Origin: an uncultured Mollicutes bacterium
GTDB taxonomy: Bacteria > Bacillota_I > Bacilli_A > RFN20 > CAG-826
DNA length: 64,000 nt
Assembly (NCBI GenBank): GCA_900540365.1
Contig: UQFN01000004.1
Location: forward strand, 1 to 64,000
Direction: 5' to 3'
Part shown: positions 7,979 through 16,396 of the stretch, one piece after another
How positions within the stretch are numbered: the first letter of the stretch is position 1
How the letters are laid out: every line of letters starts with the position of its first letter
Made by a program: the position numbers and the translations under genes
Notes under the pieces: model-generated
What the model was told of the DNA's origin: nothing
Seen by the model: the letters and a program-made list of their open reading frames with translations, nothing else
Databases searched by the model: none

Positions 7979-8395
7979 ATGGCTAAGAAGAACCAAAAAA
8001 ATATTTTAATTTTTAATCAATACAGTATTAAACAATTCATTTCTTTAATATTTGGTCTTTTAGTGCTTTTAACTGGAGTTGGTTTATTGATTACTTACTA
8101 TGTTGGTGAATATTTGCCAATTCGAAGTTATCAATTTAAACAATTTAGTGCAGCATTAAGCGCTTTTAATAGCTTTACACATACTTCCCTTGGTTTTATT
8201 GGTTGGGGAATTATTTGTTTACTTTTAGGAGCAATGATTGTCACATTGGTTTTATCTTTATCAAGTAAACTTGAAGATAAAGAAAAAGATCGTAAAGCAA
8301 GAAGAGAGCTTCGTTTACAAGCATTAAGACAAGAAGATAAAGAAGCAGATTTAGTTGAAGCAGTTATTTCAACTATTGATAAAGAAAATAAATAA
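7979..8395 (+). CDS. Small membrane protein with charged tail, unknown function
   Basis: 138 aa with two clear membrane segments (about 18-42, FISLIFGLLVLLTGVGLLI, and about 70-95, GFIGWGIICLLLGAMIV). The connecting loop contains several aromatic residues. The C-terminal tail after residue 96 is highly charged and coiled-coil-like (KLEDKEKDRKARRELRLQAL), probably cytoplasmic. It is the second gene of a pair with 7119. A hairpin terminator follows directly. No family recognised. Confidence 0.7.
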   Translation: MAKKNQKNILIFNQYSIKQFISLIFGLLVLLTGVGLLITYYVGEYLPIRSYQFKQFSAALSAFNSFTHTSLGFIGWGIICLLLGAMIVTLVLSLSSKLEDKEKDRKARRELRLQALRQEDKEADLVEAVISTIDKENK

Positions 8396-8400
8396 AATAA

Positions 8401-8424
8401 AAAAGTCTCATTATTGAGGCTTTT
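8401..8424. terminator. Bidirectional terminator
   Basis: AAAAGTCTCA (8401-8410), TTAT loop, TGAGGCTTTT (8415-8424), one G-U pair. It ends the 7119-8395 operon and could also end the minus-strand tRNA-Ser transcript. Confidence 0.8.
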
Positions 8425-8439
8425 CTTTTGATTTATTTT

Positions 8440-8530
8440 TGGCGGAGAAACGGGGATTTGAACCCCGGCGCCCTGTTACAGGCCTATGAGCTTTCCAAGC
8501 CCACCCCTTCAGCCACTTGGGTATTTCTCC
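8440..8530 (-). tRNA. tRNA-Ser (GGA)
   Basis: 91 nt including encoded CCA. Acceptor GGAGAAA pairs with TTTCTCC. The anticodon loop TTGGAAA gives anticodon GGA, and the long variable arm (CATAGGCCTGTAACAGGGCG region) is typical of class II tRNA-Ser. The T-loop TTCAAAT with GGGG/CCCC stem is intact. Confidence 0.95.
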
Positions 8531-8575
8531 AGTATGAAAAATTATAGCAATTTGTTAAAAGGATGTCATTAAAAA

Positions 8576-9550
8576 ATGAAAGAAATCTTAATCAAAAAAG
8601 AATTTTCAAATCAACGTGCAGATAAGTTTGTACGAAAGTTTTTAAATGACGCTCCACTTAGTTTTATTTACAAATTATTTCGTAAAAAAGATGTTAAAGT
8701 TAATAAACATTGGATTAAACAAAATTATATTTTACAAGAAAATGATTTATTAGAAATTTATGTTAGTGACGCTCAATTATTAGAATTTAATAATCCTAAA
8801 AAAATTGAAAATATTCAAGTAAACTTAAATATTATTTATGAAGATAAAAATATTTTAGTTGTAAATAAACCAACTGGAATATTAATCCATGGAGATGAAA
8901 ACGAAAAACGTATTACTTTATCTAATAAAGTTTTAAGTTATTTATATAATAAACATGAATTTAATCCTAATGAACAAGGATTTATTCCTGGACCAGTTCA
9001 TCGTTTAGATCGAAACACTAGTGGAGTCGTGATTTTTGCTAAAAACATTATTGCATCACAACTTTTAATGGAAGCTTTTAAAAATCATGAAGGAATTATT
9101 AAGCATTATCTAGCTCTTGTAAAAGGAAAGATTAATAAAAGCGGTGAAATTAATGCTCCTTTAATTAAAGATGCAAATACAGGACTAGTTAAAGTTGATT
9201 CAATTTCACAAAATGCTAAAACTGCCATAACAACATATGAATTAATCGATTATAAAGATGATTTAAGTTTAGTTGATGTTTTACTTGTAACTGGAAGGAC
9301 ACATCAAATAAGAGTTCATTTTGCTTATATTAATCATCCATTAGTTGGTGATAATAAATATGGTGATTTTGCTTTTAATAAGGAATTTAAGAAAAAATAT
9401 AATTTCGAAAATCAATTTTTACATGCTTATTCACTTTCTTTTATTAATTTAAAAGGTGAATTAAGTTACTTAAATAATAAGGTGTTTAGTGCTAAATTAG
9501 ATGAAAAAAAGAATGAAATTTTAAGCAAAATTTATAGTAAATTCAAATAA
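8576..9550 (+). CDS. RluA-family 23S rRNA pseudouridine synthase
   Basis: Isomerises uridines of 23S rRNA to pseudouridine. 324 aa. An N-terminal S4-like RNA-binding domain covers about 1-75, followed by the catalytic domain. The catalytic motif is GPVHRLDRNTSGVVIFAK with the nucleophilic Asp in HRLDRNTSG. RTHQIRVHF is the second family motif. By length and order it is closest to the RluC/RluD type, but the precise target uridines cannot be assigned. AAAGGATG about 12 nt before the ATG is a weak ribosome site. Confidence 0.9.
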   Translation: MKEILIKKEFSNQRADKFVRKFLNDAPLSFIYKLFRKKDVKVNKHWIKQNYILQENDLLEIYVSDAQLLEFNNPKKIENIQVNLNIIYEDKNILVVNKPTGILIHGDENEKRITLSNKVLSYLYNKHEFNPNEQGFIPGPVHRLDRNTSGVVIFAKNIIASQLLMEAFKNHEGIIKHYLALVKGKINKSGEINAPLIKDANTGLVKVDSISQNAKTAITTYELIDYKDDLSLVDVLLVTGRTHQIRVHFAYINHPLVGDNKYGDFAFNKEFKKKYNFENQFLHAYSLSFINLKGELSYLNNKVFSAKLDEKKNEILSKIYSKFK

Positions 9551-9578
9551 TTAATATATAATTAGTGCGAGGTTTTAT

Positions 9579-11291
9579 ATGGAACAAAAGACTTTAAATA
9601 ATTATCAACGTTGGTTAAATAGTGATCACGTAAGTGAAGAAGATAAGAAGATTTTAAGAAGCTACTCTGATGAAGAAATTGATGATGCTTTTTATCAAGA
9701 TATTCAATTTGGAACTGCTGGAATGAGAGGAATCTTAGGTCCTGGAACAAATAGAATGAATGAATTTACAGTTAAAAAAGCATGTATTGCTTATGGTAAA
9801 TTCTTAGTTTCTAAATATATTGATGCTGGGACTCGTGGAGTTGCTATCTCTCATGATAATCGTCATAAATCAAGAGAATTTACATTATTATGTGCTGACA
9901 TATTAAATAAGATGGGTTTAAATGTTTATATTTTTGACTCATTAAGACCTACTCCAGAATTATCTTATGCAATTAGATATAAAGGATGTTGTGGTGGAAT
10001 TATGATTACTGCAAGTCATAATCCAAAAGAACATAATGGATTTAAAGTTTATGATAGTTATGGTTGTCAACTTACTCCTTATAAAATTGTTCCTTTATTA
10101 GATATTATTGCTACGATGCCTGATGAATTAAGTTGTGAACCAACTGAAGTAACAATTAAAGGTGTTACTAATATATTAGGAGAAGAAGTTGATAATAGTT
10201 ATGTTGCATATTGTCAAACTGTTCAATTAAACCCTAGCTTAGATAAAAATAATTTTAAAATTGTATATACTCCAAATAATGGTGCAAGTTATGTTAATGC
10301 TATGAGAGTATTTAAAGAATGTCGATATGATGTTTATCCAGTTCTTGAATGCTGCGCACCTGATCCTGATTTTTCTAATTTAAAATCACCTAATCCTGAA
10401 GATCCAATAGCTTATGAATTACCAATTAAACTTGCAAAAGAAATTGATGCAGATTTAGTAACAATGACTGATCCAGATGGAGATAGAGTTGGACTAGCTT
10501 GTAAAAATCGTAAAGGTGATTACATTTTATTAACTGGAAATGAATCAGCAGCACTTTTAATGGATTACATTTTAAACGAGCGTAAGAAAAAAGGATTTTT
10601 AAGTGTAAATGGCGTTGTTTATAACACCATTGTTACTAGTAGTTTAGGTAGTAAAATTGCTGCTAATTATGGCGTAAAAACTGAATCTTTTCTAACTGGT
10701 TTTAAGTATATCGGCGATAGAATTCAATACTATGAAGAACATGGTGGTCCAGAATTTGAATTTGGTTACGAAGAAAGTTATGGTTGTTTAATTAAACCAT
10801 TTGTTCGCGATAAAGATGGTATTCAAGCTATTTTACTTTATTGTGAGATGGCTTTATATTATAAACAACATGATATTACATTGGATGAAGCTTATCATGC
10901 ACTTGGTGTTAAATATGGTTTCCACAAAACAAAGTTATTTAACATCGCCTTTAAAGGAAGCAATGGTGCTAAAAAATTAAAGATTTTAATGGATACTTTA
11001 ATTAATAAACCATTTACTAAGTTCCTCGACAATGAAGTCGTTTATGTTGATGATTACTATAATCTTTTAAGAAAGAATGTTAAAACTGGCTTTGTTTCTA
11101 CAATTAATGGTATCCCAATGAGTTCTTTAATTAAATTTACCTTTAAAGATGGAACTAACATTGCAGTTAGACCAAGTGGAACAGAACCAAAATGTAAATT
11201 TTATATAGAAGTAGTTAATTCAGATGAAGAACTAGCAAATAAAATGCCAGATAAATATTATGAAGAATTAATGAAATATTTAAATTTATAA
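9579..11291 (+). CDS. Phosphoglucomutase / phosphomannomutase family
   Basis: Interconverts glucose-1-phosphate and glucose-6-phosphate (or the mannose equivalents). At 570 aa it matches the long PgcA-type alpha-phosphoglucomutase of Firmicutes. Motifs in order: QFGTAGMRGILGPG substrate loop; ITASHNPKEHNGFKVY with the phosphoserine; TDPDGDRVG metal-binding loop; FEFGYEESYG sugar loop; RPSGTEPKCKFY phosphate-binding loop. Ribosome site GAGG at 9569. Its 3' end overlaps the convergent HAD gene by 6 nt, with no terminator between. With malQ it points to glycogen or maltodextrin use. Confidence 0.93.
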   Translation: MEQKTLNNYQRWLNSDHVSEEDKKILRSYSDEEIDDAFYQDIQFGTAGMRGILGPGTNRMNEFTVKKACIAYGKFLVSKYIDAGTRGVAISHDNRHKSREFTLLCADILNKMGLNVYIFDSLRPTPELSYAIRYKGCCGGIMITASHNPKEHNGFKVYDSYGCQLTPYKIVPLLDIIATMPDELSCEPTEVTIKGVTNILGEEVDNSYVAYCQTVQLNPSLDKNNFKIVYTPNNGASYVNAMRVFKECRYDVYPVLECCAPDPDFSNLKSPNPEDPIAYELPIKLAKEIDADLVTMTDPDGDRVGLACKNRKGDYILLTGNESAALLMDYILNERKKKGFLSVNGVVYNTIVTSSLGSKIAANYGVKTESFLTGFKYIGDRIQYYEEHGGPEFEFGYEESYGCLIKPFVRDKDGIQAILLYCEMALYYKQHDITLDEAYHALGVKYGFHKTKLFNIAFKGSNGAKKLKILMDTLINKPFTKFLDNEVVYVDDYYNLLRKNVKTGFVSTINGIPMSSLIKFTFKDGTNIAVRPSGTEPKCKFYIEVVNSDEELANKMPDKYYEELMKYLNL

Positions 11292-12110
11292 TTTATTTTT
11301 TATAAAATTTTTTATTTCAAAGATAACACCATCATGGTTGTTATCTTTTTTTGTTACATAGTTAACTTTACCCTTTAATTCATCAAGTCCGTTTTTCATT
11401 AGAAAGGAATTTTTAAACATTGAAAGCATTTCTAAATCGTTTTCAGCATCACCAAAAACTAGCACATTTTCTTTTAAAACCTTGCAAATTTCAACTATTT
11501 TTTCTAAAGTATGTCCTTTAGAAACTGTTTTAATAAACATTTCAGCATAATCACAATTTGACCAAAAACGGATTTCTAGATTATTAAATTTAGAAAAATA
11601 TTGTTTTATTTTTTCTTGATTTTCATTTAATGGTGCTTTAATTTTTACAATACAGCTATAAACATTTTCTTTAAGAATTTGACTTATATCCCCCTTAACA
11701 ATTTCCATATCCATTGGTTCGAAAAAAGTTATTAATTTACTATCTACTCTATCTAAAAAAATCTTATCTTTAGATTCACACATCATTAAATCGATTGTTT
11801 TGTTAGTATTATCTTGATAAAAAGAAATAACATCCTTAAAAGATATTTGATAATCTAATTTAAAATCAGTGTGTAATGAACGTCCGTATGCACCATTATA
11901 AGCAATAAAAGGACTATTTAAATCAAGTAATTTTTGATATTTTAAAATACTTCTAGGAGCACGACCACTAGCAATAACTACATAGTTACCTTGTTTTTCA
12001 AATTCTTTTAAAAATTTAATACTTTCAGTAGAAATAGTTTTATCATCTCTTAATAAAGTTCCATCTAAATCTATTGCTACTAAAAATTTATTATCTAACA
12101 TATAAACCAA
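11286..12110 (-). CDS. Cof-type HAD-IIB family phosphatase
   Basis: 274 aa HAD hydrolase. Motif I is LVAIDLDGTLLRDD, motif II is VIASGRAP, motif III Lys precedes GHTLEKI, and motif IV is VFGDAENDLEML. Natural substrate unknown; the group dephosphorylates sugar phosphates and pyridoxal phosphate. The 5' end overlaps trpS by about 20 nt, with starts possible at 12110 or 12101 (MLDNKF). It is therefore probably co-transcribed with trpS and translationally coupled. It ends by overlapping the convergent phosphoglucomutase gene. Confidence 0.88.
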   Translation of the reverse strand: MVYMLDNKFLVAIDLDGTLLRDDKTISTESIKFLKEFEKQGNYVVIASGRAPRSILKYQKLLDLNSPFIAYNGAYGRSLHTDFKLDYQISFKDVISFYQDNTNKTIDLMMCESKDKIFLDRVDSKLITFFEPMDMEIVKGDISQILKENVYSCIVKIKAPLNENQEKIKQYFSKFNNLEIRFWSNCDYAEMFIKTVSKGHTLEKIVEICKVLKENVLVFGDAENDLEMLSMFKNSFLMKNGLDELKGKVNYVTKKDNNHDGVIFEIKNFIKNKL

Positions 12111-13080
12111 TTGTTTTTTTAACTTTTACTAATGTTTTGTTAGCTACATAAGCAGCTTTTTTAGCTCCATCAGCTAATACTTCATCTATAAGAGAACTAT
12201 TAATTATTTCTTGATATCTTTTTTGGAATGGTTCTAAAACTTCTATAACTGTGTCAGCGACAATTTTCTTAAATTCCCCGTATTTATGACAATCTTTAAA
12301 TTGTTCTTCAGCTTCCTTAATAGTTAAATTTTTTAAAGAAGCATAAATAGTAAGTAAATTGCTAATTCCTGGTTTATTTTCGACATCATAAATAATGTTA
12401 TTATCAGTATCAGTGACACTAGACATAATTTTTTTACGAATAACATTTAAGTCATCCTTTAAGAAAATATCACCTTTTGGGTCAGATTTGGACATTTTAC
12501 GTGTTGGATCTGAAAGAGACATTATTCTGGCTCCGACTTTAGGAGTGATAGCTTGAGGCATCACAAAAACTTCTTTGTTATATCTAGTATTAAAACGATG
12601 GACTAAATCTCGCGTTAATTCAACATGTTGTTTTTGATCATCACCAACAGGAACAACATCTGCGTTATAAAGTAATATATCAGCCGCCATTAAAACAGGA
12701 TAAGCAAACAAACCAAGACCAATTGCAGATTGATTCAATTTTTGAGATTTTTCTTTAAATTGAGTCATACGCGAAAGTTCACCCATGTATAGGTAATTTT
12801 GTAAAATAGTATTTAATTCTGAGTGAGCAGGAACATCGCTTTGTAAAAAAATTGTCGTTTTATTAGGGTCTAATCCAGCAGCTAAATAAAAAGCAACAAT
12901 ATCTTTAGTGTTTTGCTTTAATTCTTTTGGATCAATTGGTAATGTTAAAGAATGTAAATCAGCAATAAAAATGAAAGTTTCATATTCATCTTGATAGTCT
13001 TTGAAATTCTTTAAAGCTCCAATATAATTTCCTAATGTTAATTGTCCGGTTGGTTTAATTCCACTTAATGCTCGTTTCAT
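12091..13080 (-). CDS. trpS: Tryptophan--tRNA ligase
   Basis: Charges tRNA-Trp. 329 aa, the usual length of bacterial TrpRS. Class I signatures are the HIGH-like TGQLTLGNYIGAL near the N-terminus and MSKSD in RKMSKSDPKGD. The central DILLYNADVVPVGDDQKQHVELTRD is diagnostic for TrpRS. No Shine-Dalgarno is present. A perfect -10 TATAAT lies exactly 7 nt before the ATG, so the mRNA is probably leaderless. No T-box precedes it. It is divergent from cysS, which has the same start arrangement. Confidence 0.97.
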   Translation of the reverse strand: MKRALSGIKPTGQLTLGNYIGALKNFKDYQDEYETFIFIADLHSLTLPIDPKELKQNTKDIVAFYLAAGLDPNKTTIFLQSDVPAHSELNTILQNYLYMGELSRMTQFKEKSQKLNQSAIGLGLFAYPVLMAADILLYNADVVPVGDDQKQHVELTRDLVHRFNTRYNKEVFVMPQAITPKVGARIMSLSDPTRKMSKSDPKGDIFLKDDLNVIRKKIMSSVTDTDNNIIYDVENKPGISNLLTIYASLKNLTIKEAEEQFKDCHKYGEFKKIVADTVIEVLEPFQKRYQEIINSSLIDEVLADGAKKAAYVANKTLVKVKKTIGLYVR

Positions 13081-13087
13081 GATTTTG

Positions 13088-13115
13088 ATTATATAACAAA
13101 TAGGGTCAAAAACAA
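13088..13115 (-). promoter_or_regulatory. trpS promoter, probably leaderless
   Basis: Minus strand: -10 TATAAT (13093-13088), then 7 nt (CAAAATC), then ATG. The -35 is weak (TTGTTT at 13115-13110, 16-nt spacing). Confidence 0.65.
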
Positions 13116-13208
13116 ACCTTAAATATATTTTTTAAAATATATTTCCATAAATACTAAAAAAGTAGAATTTTAATATCACTTTATTAGAATTGAAAATAAA
13201 AATTTAAA

Positions 13209-13245
13209 AAAATAATCAACTTTTAAAAGGTTTATTTTAAAAATT
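13209..13245 (+). repeat. Dispersed repeat, copy J (degenerate)
   Basis: AAATAATCAACTTTT, then AAAAGGTTTATTTTAAAAAT. It aligns with the family at most positions but lies in plain A/T-rich intergenic DNA, so confidence is limited. The rest of 13081-13328 (248 bases) holds the two promoters, this copy and an imperfect inverted repeat, TTAGATTTAA (13247-13256) with TTAAATCTAA (13283-13292). Confidence 0.4.
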
Positions 13246-13292
13246 ATTAGATTTAAGATAAATTTTCAATAATTCTTTACCTTTAAATCTAA

Positions 13293-13328
13293 TTGAAAAG
13301 AAGTATTTAATTTAATAAAATTAAATAC
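13293..13328 (+). promoter_or_regulatory. cysS leaderless promoter overlapping a perfect hairpin
   Basis: -35 TTGAAA (13293-13298), 17-nt spacer, -10 TAAAAT (13316-13321), 7 nt, then ATG 13329. A perfect 11-bp inverted repeat, GTATTTAATTT (13303-13313) and AAATTAAATAC (13318-13328), spans the -10 and ends on the base before the start codon. No Shine-Dalgarno is present. The symmetry could be an operator. Confidence 0.7.
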
Positions 13329-14660
13329 ATGGAAATTAAGTTATATAACACTCTAACAAGAAAAGTCGAAGTTTTTACTCCAGTTAAAGAAAACGAAGTC
13401 TCAATGTATGTTTGTGGGCCTACTGTTTATAATGATCCACACATAGGAAATATGCGACCAGTAGTTTTCTTTGATACTTTAAGAAAGTTTTTTGAAACTA
13501 TTGGATATAAAGTGACTTATGTTTCAAATTACACTGATGTAGACGATAAAATTATTAATAAAGCTATCGAAGAAGGAGTTAAAGAAGAAGTAATAAGTGA
13601 ACGATATATAAAAGCATTTGAAAAGTGTATTTTTAATTTGCATGTTGAAAGACCTACTTTTACCCCAAGAGTTACAAAATATATTCCAGAAATTATTGCT
13701 TATATCGATAATTTAGTTAAAAATGGTTCAGCTTATGTTGCTGATGGCGAAGTATTTTTTGATGTTGGCAAAGTAAGTGATTATGGGTGTTTATCAAATA
13801 TTGATTTAGACAATTTAAAAAACAACGCTCGTATTGAAGAAAATGATAAAAAACATAATCAATATGATTTTGTTTTATGGAAAAACACCACTCAAGGTAT
13901 TAAATGGGAATCTCCGTTTTTACCTGGAAGGCCAGGATGGCACACTGAATGCTGTGTAATGATTGATTCAATATTTCATGGAATGATTGATATCCATGGA
14001 GGAGGTAGCGATTTAAAATTCCCTCATCACGAAAACGAAATTGCTCAAACAATGGCAACACATAGACATCATTTAGCTAAATATTGGATTCACACCGCTA
14101 TGATGAATATTCGTAATGAAAAAATGTCAAAATCTTTAGGTAATGTTATTTTAGCTAAAGATGCTATAGAACAATATTCAGCTAATGTAATTAGATTATT
14201 ACTTTTAAATACACATTATAGAAATATTATCAATTTTACTGACGAAGTTGTTAATGATACTAAATCTATAATTAATAAAATTGGAAATTGTTATAAGCAA
14301 CTTAATTTAAAAATTCAATTAAATAATGGAGTTTTGCAAGGTTTTTCTTCAAAAACAACGAAATTTTTGGAATATTTTGCTGATGATTTTAATATTCCAA
14401 ATTGTGTTACTTATACATTAGATTTAGTTAAAGAAGCAAATTTAGTTTTAAGAAATAAGAATTCAACTTTAGAAGAAGTCGAAGATTTATATTATGCATT
14501 AACAACAATTATTTATATTTTAGGTTTAGATTTTTCTTTGAAAGTTTTAACTGAAGATGATATAAAAGTTTATCAAGAATATAATGAAGCAAAACAAAAT
14601 AAAAATTTTGAATTATCTGATAAATTAAGAAACATATTAATTGAAAGAAAAATATTTTAA
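13329..14660 (+). CDS. cysS: Cysteine--tRNA ligase
   Basis: Charges tRNA-Cys. 443 aa, slightly short of the usual 460-470. Class I motifs: CGPTVYNDPHIGNMRP with the first zinc Cys and HIGN; WHTECCVM (zinc Cys); HHENE (zinc His/Glu); KMSKSLGN. Its position before rlmB and the sigH-like gene matches the Bacillus cluster. The mini-ribonuclease III gene mrnC that normally sits between cysS and rlmB is absent: the cysS stop and rlmB start overlap (TAATG). The start lacks a ribosome site; see the promoter entry. Confidence 0.97.
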   Translation: MEIKLYNTLTRKVEVFTPVKENEVSMYVCGPTVYNDPHIGNMRPVVFFDTLRKFFETIGYKVTYVSNYTDVDDKIINKAIEEGVKEEVISERYIKAFEKCIFNLHVERPTFTPRVTKYIPEIIAYIDNLVKNGSAYVADGEVFFDVGKVSDYGCLSNIDLDNLKNNARIEENDKKHNQYDFVLWKNTTQGIKWESPFLPGRPGWHTECCVMIDSIFHGMIDIHGGGSDLKFPHHENEIAQTMATHRHHLAKYWIHTAMMNIRNEKMSKSLGNVILAKDAIEQYSANVIRLLLLNTHYRNIINFTDEVVNDTKSIINKIGNCYKQLNLKIQLNNGVLQGFSSKTTKFLEYFADDFNIPNCVTYTLDLVKEANLVLRNKNSTLEEVEDLYYALTTIIYILGLDFSLKVLTEDDIKVYQEYNEAKQNKNFELSDKLRNILIERKIF

Positions 14661-15367
14661 TGATTAAGATTTTTGGTATTAATACAGTTTACGAAGCATT
14701 GTTAAATAAGAGAGTAAAAAAAGTTTATTTACTTGAAAGTTTTTCTAATCAAAAGTTACTAGATTTAATTAATAAAAACGATATTGAAAAAATATTCTTA
14801 AATAGAAATCAACTAGATAATTTAGTTGACGGGAATCATCAAGGAATAGTTGCATTAGTTAAAGAAATAAGTCCAATATCATTAGAGACTTTAATTAACA
14901 AAAATAAAGAAAATAAAAGAAATATTTTAATTATGCTTGATGGTTTAAAAGATCCTCATAATTTAGGTTCAATTATTAGAAGTGCAGATATTTTTAATGC
15001 TAAAGGAATTATTTATAAGAAAAAATCATCCGTTTCTATAAATGATACTGTAGAAAAAGTTTCAACTGGAGCAATTAATTATGTTCCAATTGCTGAAGTT
15101 TCTAATTTAAACAACGCTATTAAAACTTTAAAAGAAAATGGTTATTGGATTGTTGGTTTTGAAGCAGAAGGAAGTAAGGAATTAAGCTATATACCAAAAG
15201 ATTTAAATTTATGTATTGTTATTGGTAGTGAAGGCGAAGGAATTAGCCATTTAGTTAAACAAAATTGCGATATGTTATATAAAATTCCAATGCAAGGTCA
15301 TGGTAATATTAACTCATTAAATGCAAGTATTGCCTGTGCAATAGCCCTTTATGAATTAAATCGTTAA
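14660..15367 (+). CDS. rlmB: 23S rRNA (guanosine-2'-O-)-methyltransferase RlmB (TrmH family)
   Basis: SPOUT-fold enzyme that 2'-O-methylates a guanosine of 23S rRNA. 235 aa. An N-terminal substrate-binding domain covers about 1-75. The three SPOUT motifs are LDGLKDPHNLGSIIRSAD, VIGSEGEGIS and IPMQGHGNINSLNASIACAI, which form the knotted SAM site. It overlaps cysS by 1 nt and is translationally coupled. In Bacillus the same place holds rlmB (yacO), supporting the name over other TrmH members. Confidence 0.9.
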   Translation: MIKIFGINTVYEALLNKRVKKVYLLESFSNQKLLDLINKNDIEKIFLNRNQLDNLVDGNHQGIVALVKEISPISLETLINKNKENKRNILIMLDGLKDPHNLGSIIRSADIFNAKGIIYKKKSSVSINDTVEKVSTGAINYVPIAEVSNLNNAIKTLKENGYWIVGFEAEGSKELSYIPKDLNLCIVIGSEGEGISHLVKQNCDMLYKIPMQGHGNINSLNASIACAIALYELNR

Positions 15368-15430
15368 TTAAACATTTTTTAATTTTTGTAAATTGAAATT
15401 TATTTTCTAACAAGTTAACTTTAAAGAACT

Positions 15431-16021
15431 ATGTTAGATTTTATTACATCCAATGACTTAACAGTTAAGGCAAGAGAAGGCGATGTTGATTCGCAAAAAA
15501 GATTATTTGAAGAATGTAAAAGAATATCTTTACCAATTTGTTTGCAACAAGTTAGAAATATCTCTAATTTAAATATTGATTATGAAGATTTAAGAGATTT
15601 AGTAACTCCTGCTTTTTTAAGAGCTTTGACAACCTATAAGATTAATAAACTAGATTTCTATAATTATTTTAAGTTTATTTATATGCAAGAAATTAAAACA
15701 TTAATTAGAAAGACAGTTATTTATAATGCTAAAAATGATCAATTCGACGAAGAAATAGAAAAGATTAAAAATCAAAATTTTAATTGTTCTATCAATGATG
15801 ATATATATTCAAAATATTCTTTGTATGATATTGAAAAAATTAAAGAAATAATTTATGAAAACGAAATGCAACTAACTAAAAAAGAAAAACAACTCATGAC
15901 ACTATTTTTAAATGGTTTAAATATACGCGAAATATCTTATTATTTAAAAAACAATTATACTGAGACAGCTAGAACAATTAAAAAGGCAATTTTAAAAATT
16001 AAAAAATATTGTAATACTTAA
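15431..16021 (+). CDS. Sigma-70 family factor, SigH-like by position
   Basis: 196 aa. Region 2-like sequence: VKAREGDVDSQKRLFEECKR, then DLRDLVTPAFLRALTTYK and FYNYFKFIYMQEIKTLIRK. The C-terminal region 4-like HTH is LTKKEKQLMTLFLNGLNIREISYYL. It occupies the sigH slot between rlmB and rpmG of Bacillus (yacP is missing). The sequence is divergent and the promoter it reads is unknown. In relatives SigH drives competence or early sporulation. The start lacks a good Shine-Dalgarno. A TTGAAA at 15393-15398 with 17-nt spacing to TAACTT is a weak promoter candidate close to the ATG. Confidence 0.7.
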   Translation: MLDFITSNDLTVKAREGDVDSQKRLFEECKRISLPICLQQVRNISNLNIDYEDLRDLVTPAFLRALTTYKINKLDFYNYFKFIYMQEIKTLIRKTVIYNAKNDQFDEEIEKIKNQNFNCSINDDIYSKYSLYDIEKIKEIIYENEMQLTKKEKQLMTLFLNGLNIREISYYLKNNYTETARTIKKAILKIKKYCNT

Positions 16022-16026
16022 AAAGG

Positions 16027-16066
16027 CCAAAAAATGTAAAAAACCTTTCTAAACTCAATTATTTTT
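16027..16066 (-). repeat. Dispersed repeat, copy E (minus)
   Basis: Reverse complement: AATAATTGAGTTTAGAAAGG followed by TTTTTTACATTTT. It begins a few bases after the sigH-like stop codon. Confidence 0.6.
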
Positions 16067-16176
16067 TAAAAATAATAAAAATTTAAAATATGATTTGATT
16101 TATTTTATACAAAAAAAGAGTGCGCTTAAATTAAGACTAGCTTTATTAATAAAATTAATAACTTGTGTTTTATTTC

Positions 16177-16205
16177 TTGACTTTATATCTTGATTAACCT
16201 ACTAT
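16177..16205 (+). promoter_or_regulatory. Promoter for rpmG-secE-nusG
   Basis: -35 TTGACT (16177-16182), 17 nt, -10 TACTAT (16200-16205). Predicted start near 16212, 25 nt before rpmG. Confidence 0.65.
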
Positions 16206-16236
16206 ATTTAATGAAGTTTTGATATAAGGTGAGAAT

Positions 16237-16386
16237 ATGAGAAAGAAAATTATTTTAATATGCAGTGAGTGTTTGAACCGTAACTATACAACTTCAAAGA
16301 AAGTTGAATCTTCAACTACTAGACTTGAACTTAAAAAATATTGCCCACATTGCAATAAAGTAACAGTTCATAAAGAGAGCAAATAA
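16237..16386 (+). CDS. rpmG: 50S ribosomal protein L33
   Basis: 49 aa small subunit of the large ribosome. It starts MRKKIILICSECLNRNYTT and contains two CXXC zinc motifs, CSEC (residues 9-12) and CPHC (36-39), so it is the zinc-binding form. Position immediately before secE and nusG is conserved in Bacillus (rpmGB). The ribosome site AAGGTGAG lies just before the ATG. It is the first gene of the rpmG-secE-nusG transcript. Confidence 0.95.
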   Translation: MRKKIILICSECLNRNYTTSKKVESSTTRLELKKYCPHCNKVTVHKESK

Positions 16387-16396
16387 GGAGTTTTTT

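Noticed and set aside
13081..13328. T-box leader for trpS or cysS
   Set aside because: No T-box core sequence or specifier structure seen; the promoters lie too close to the start codons.
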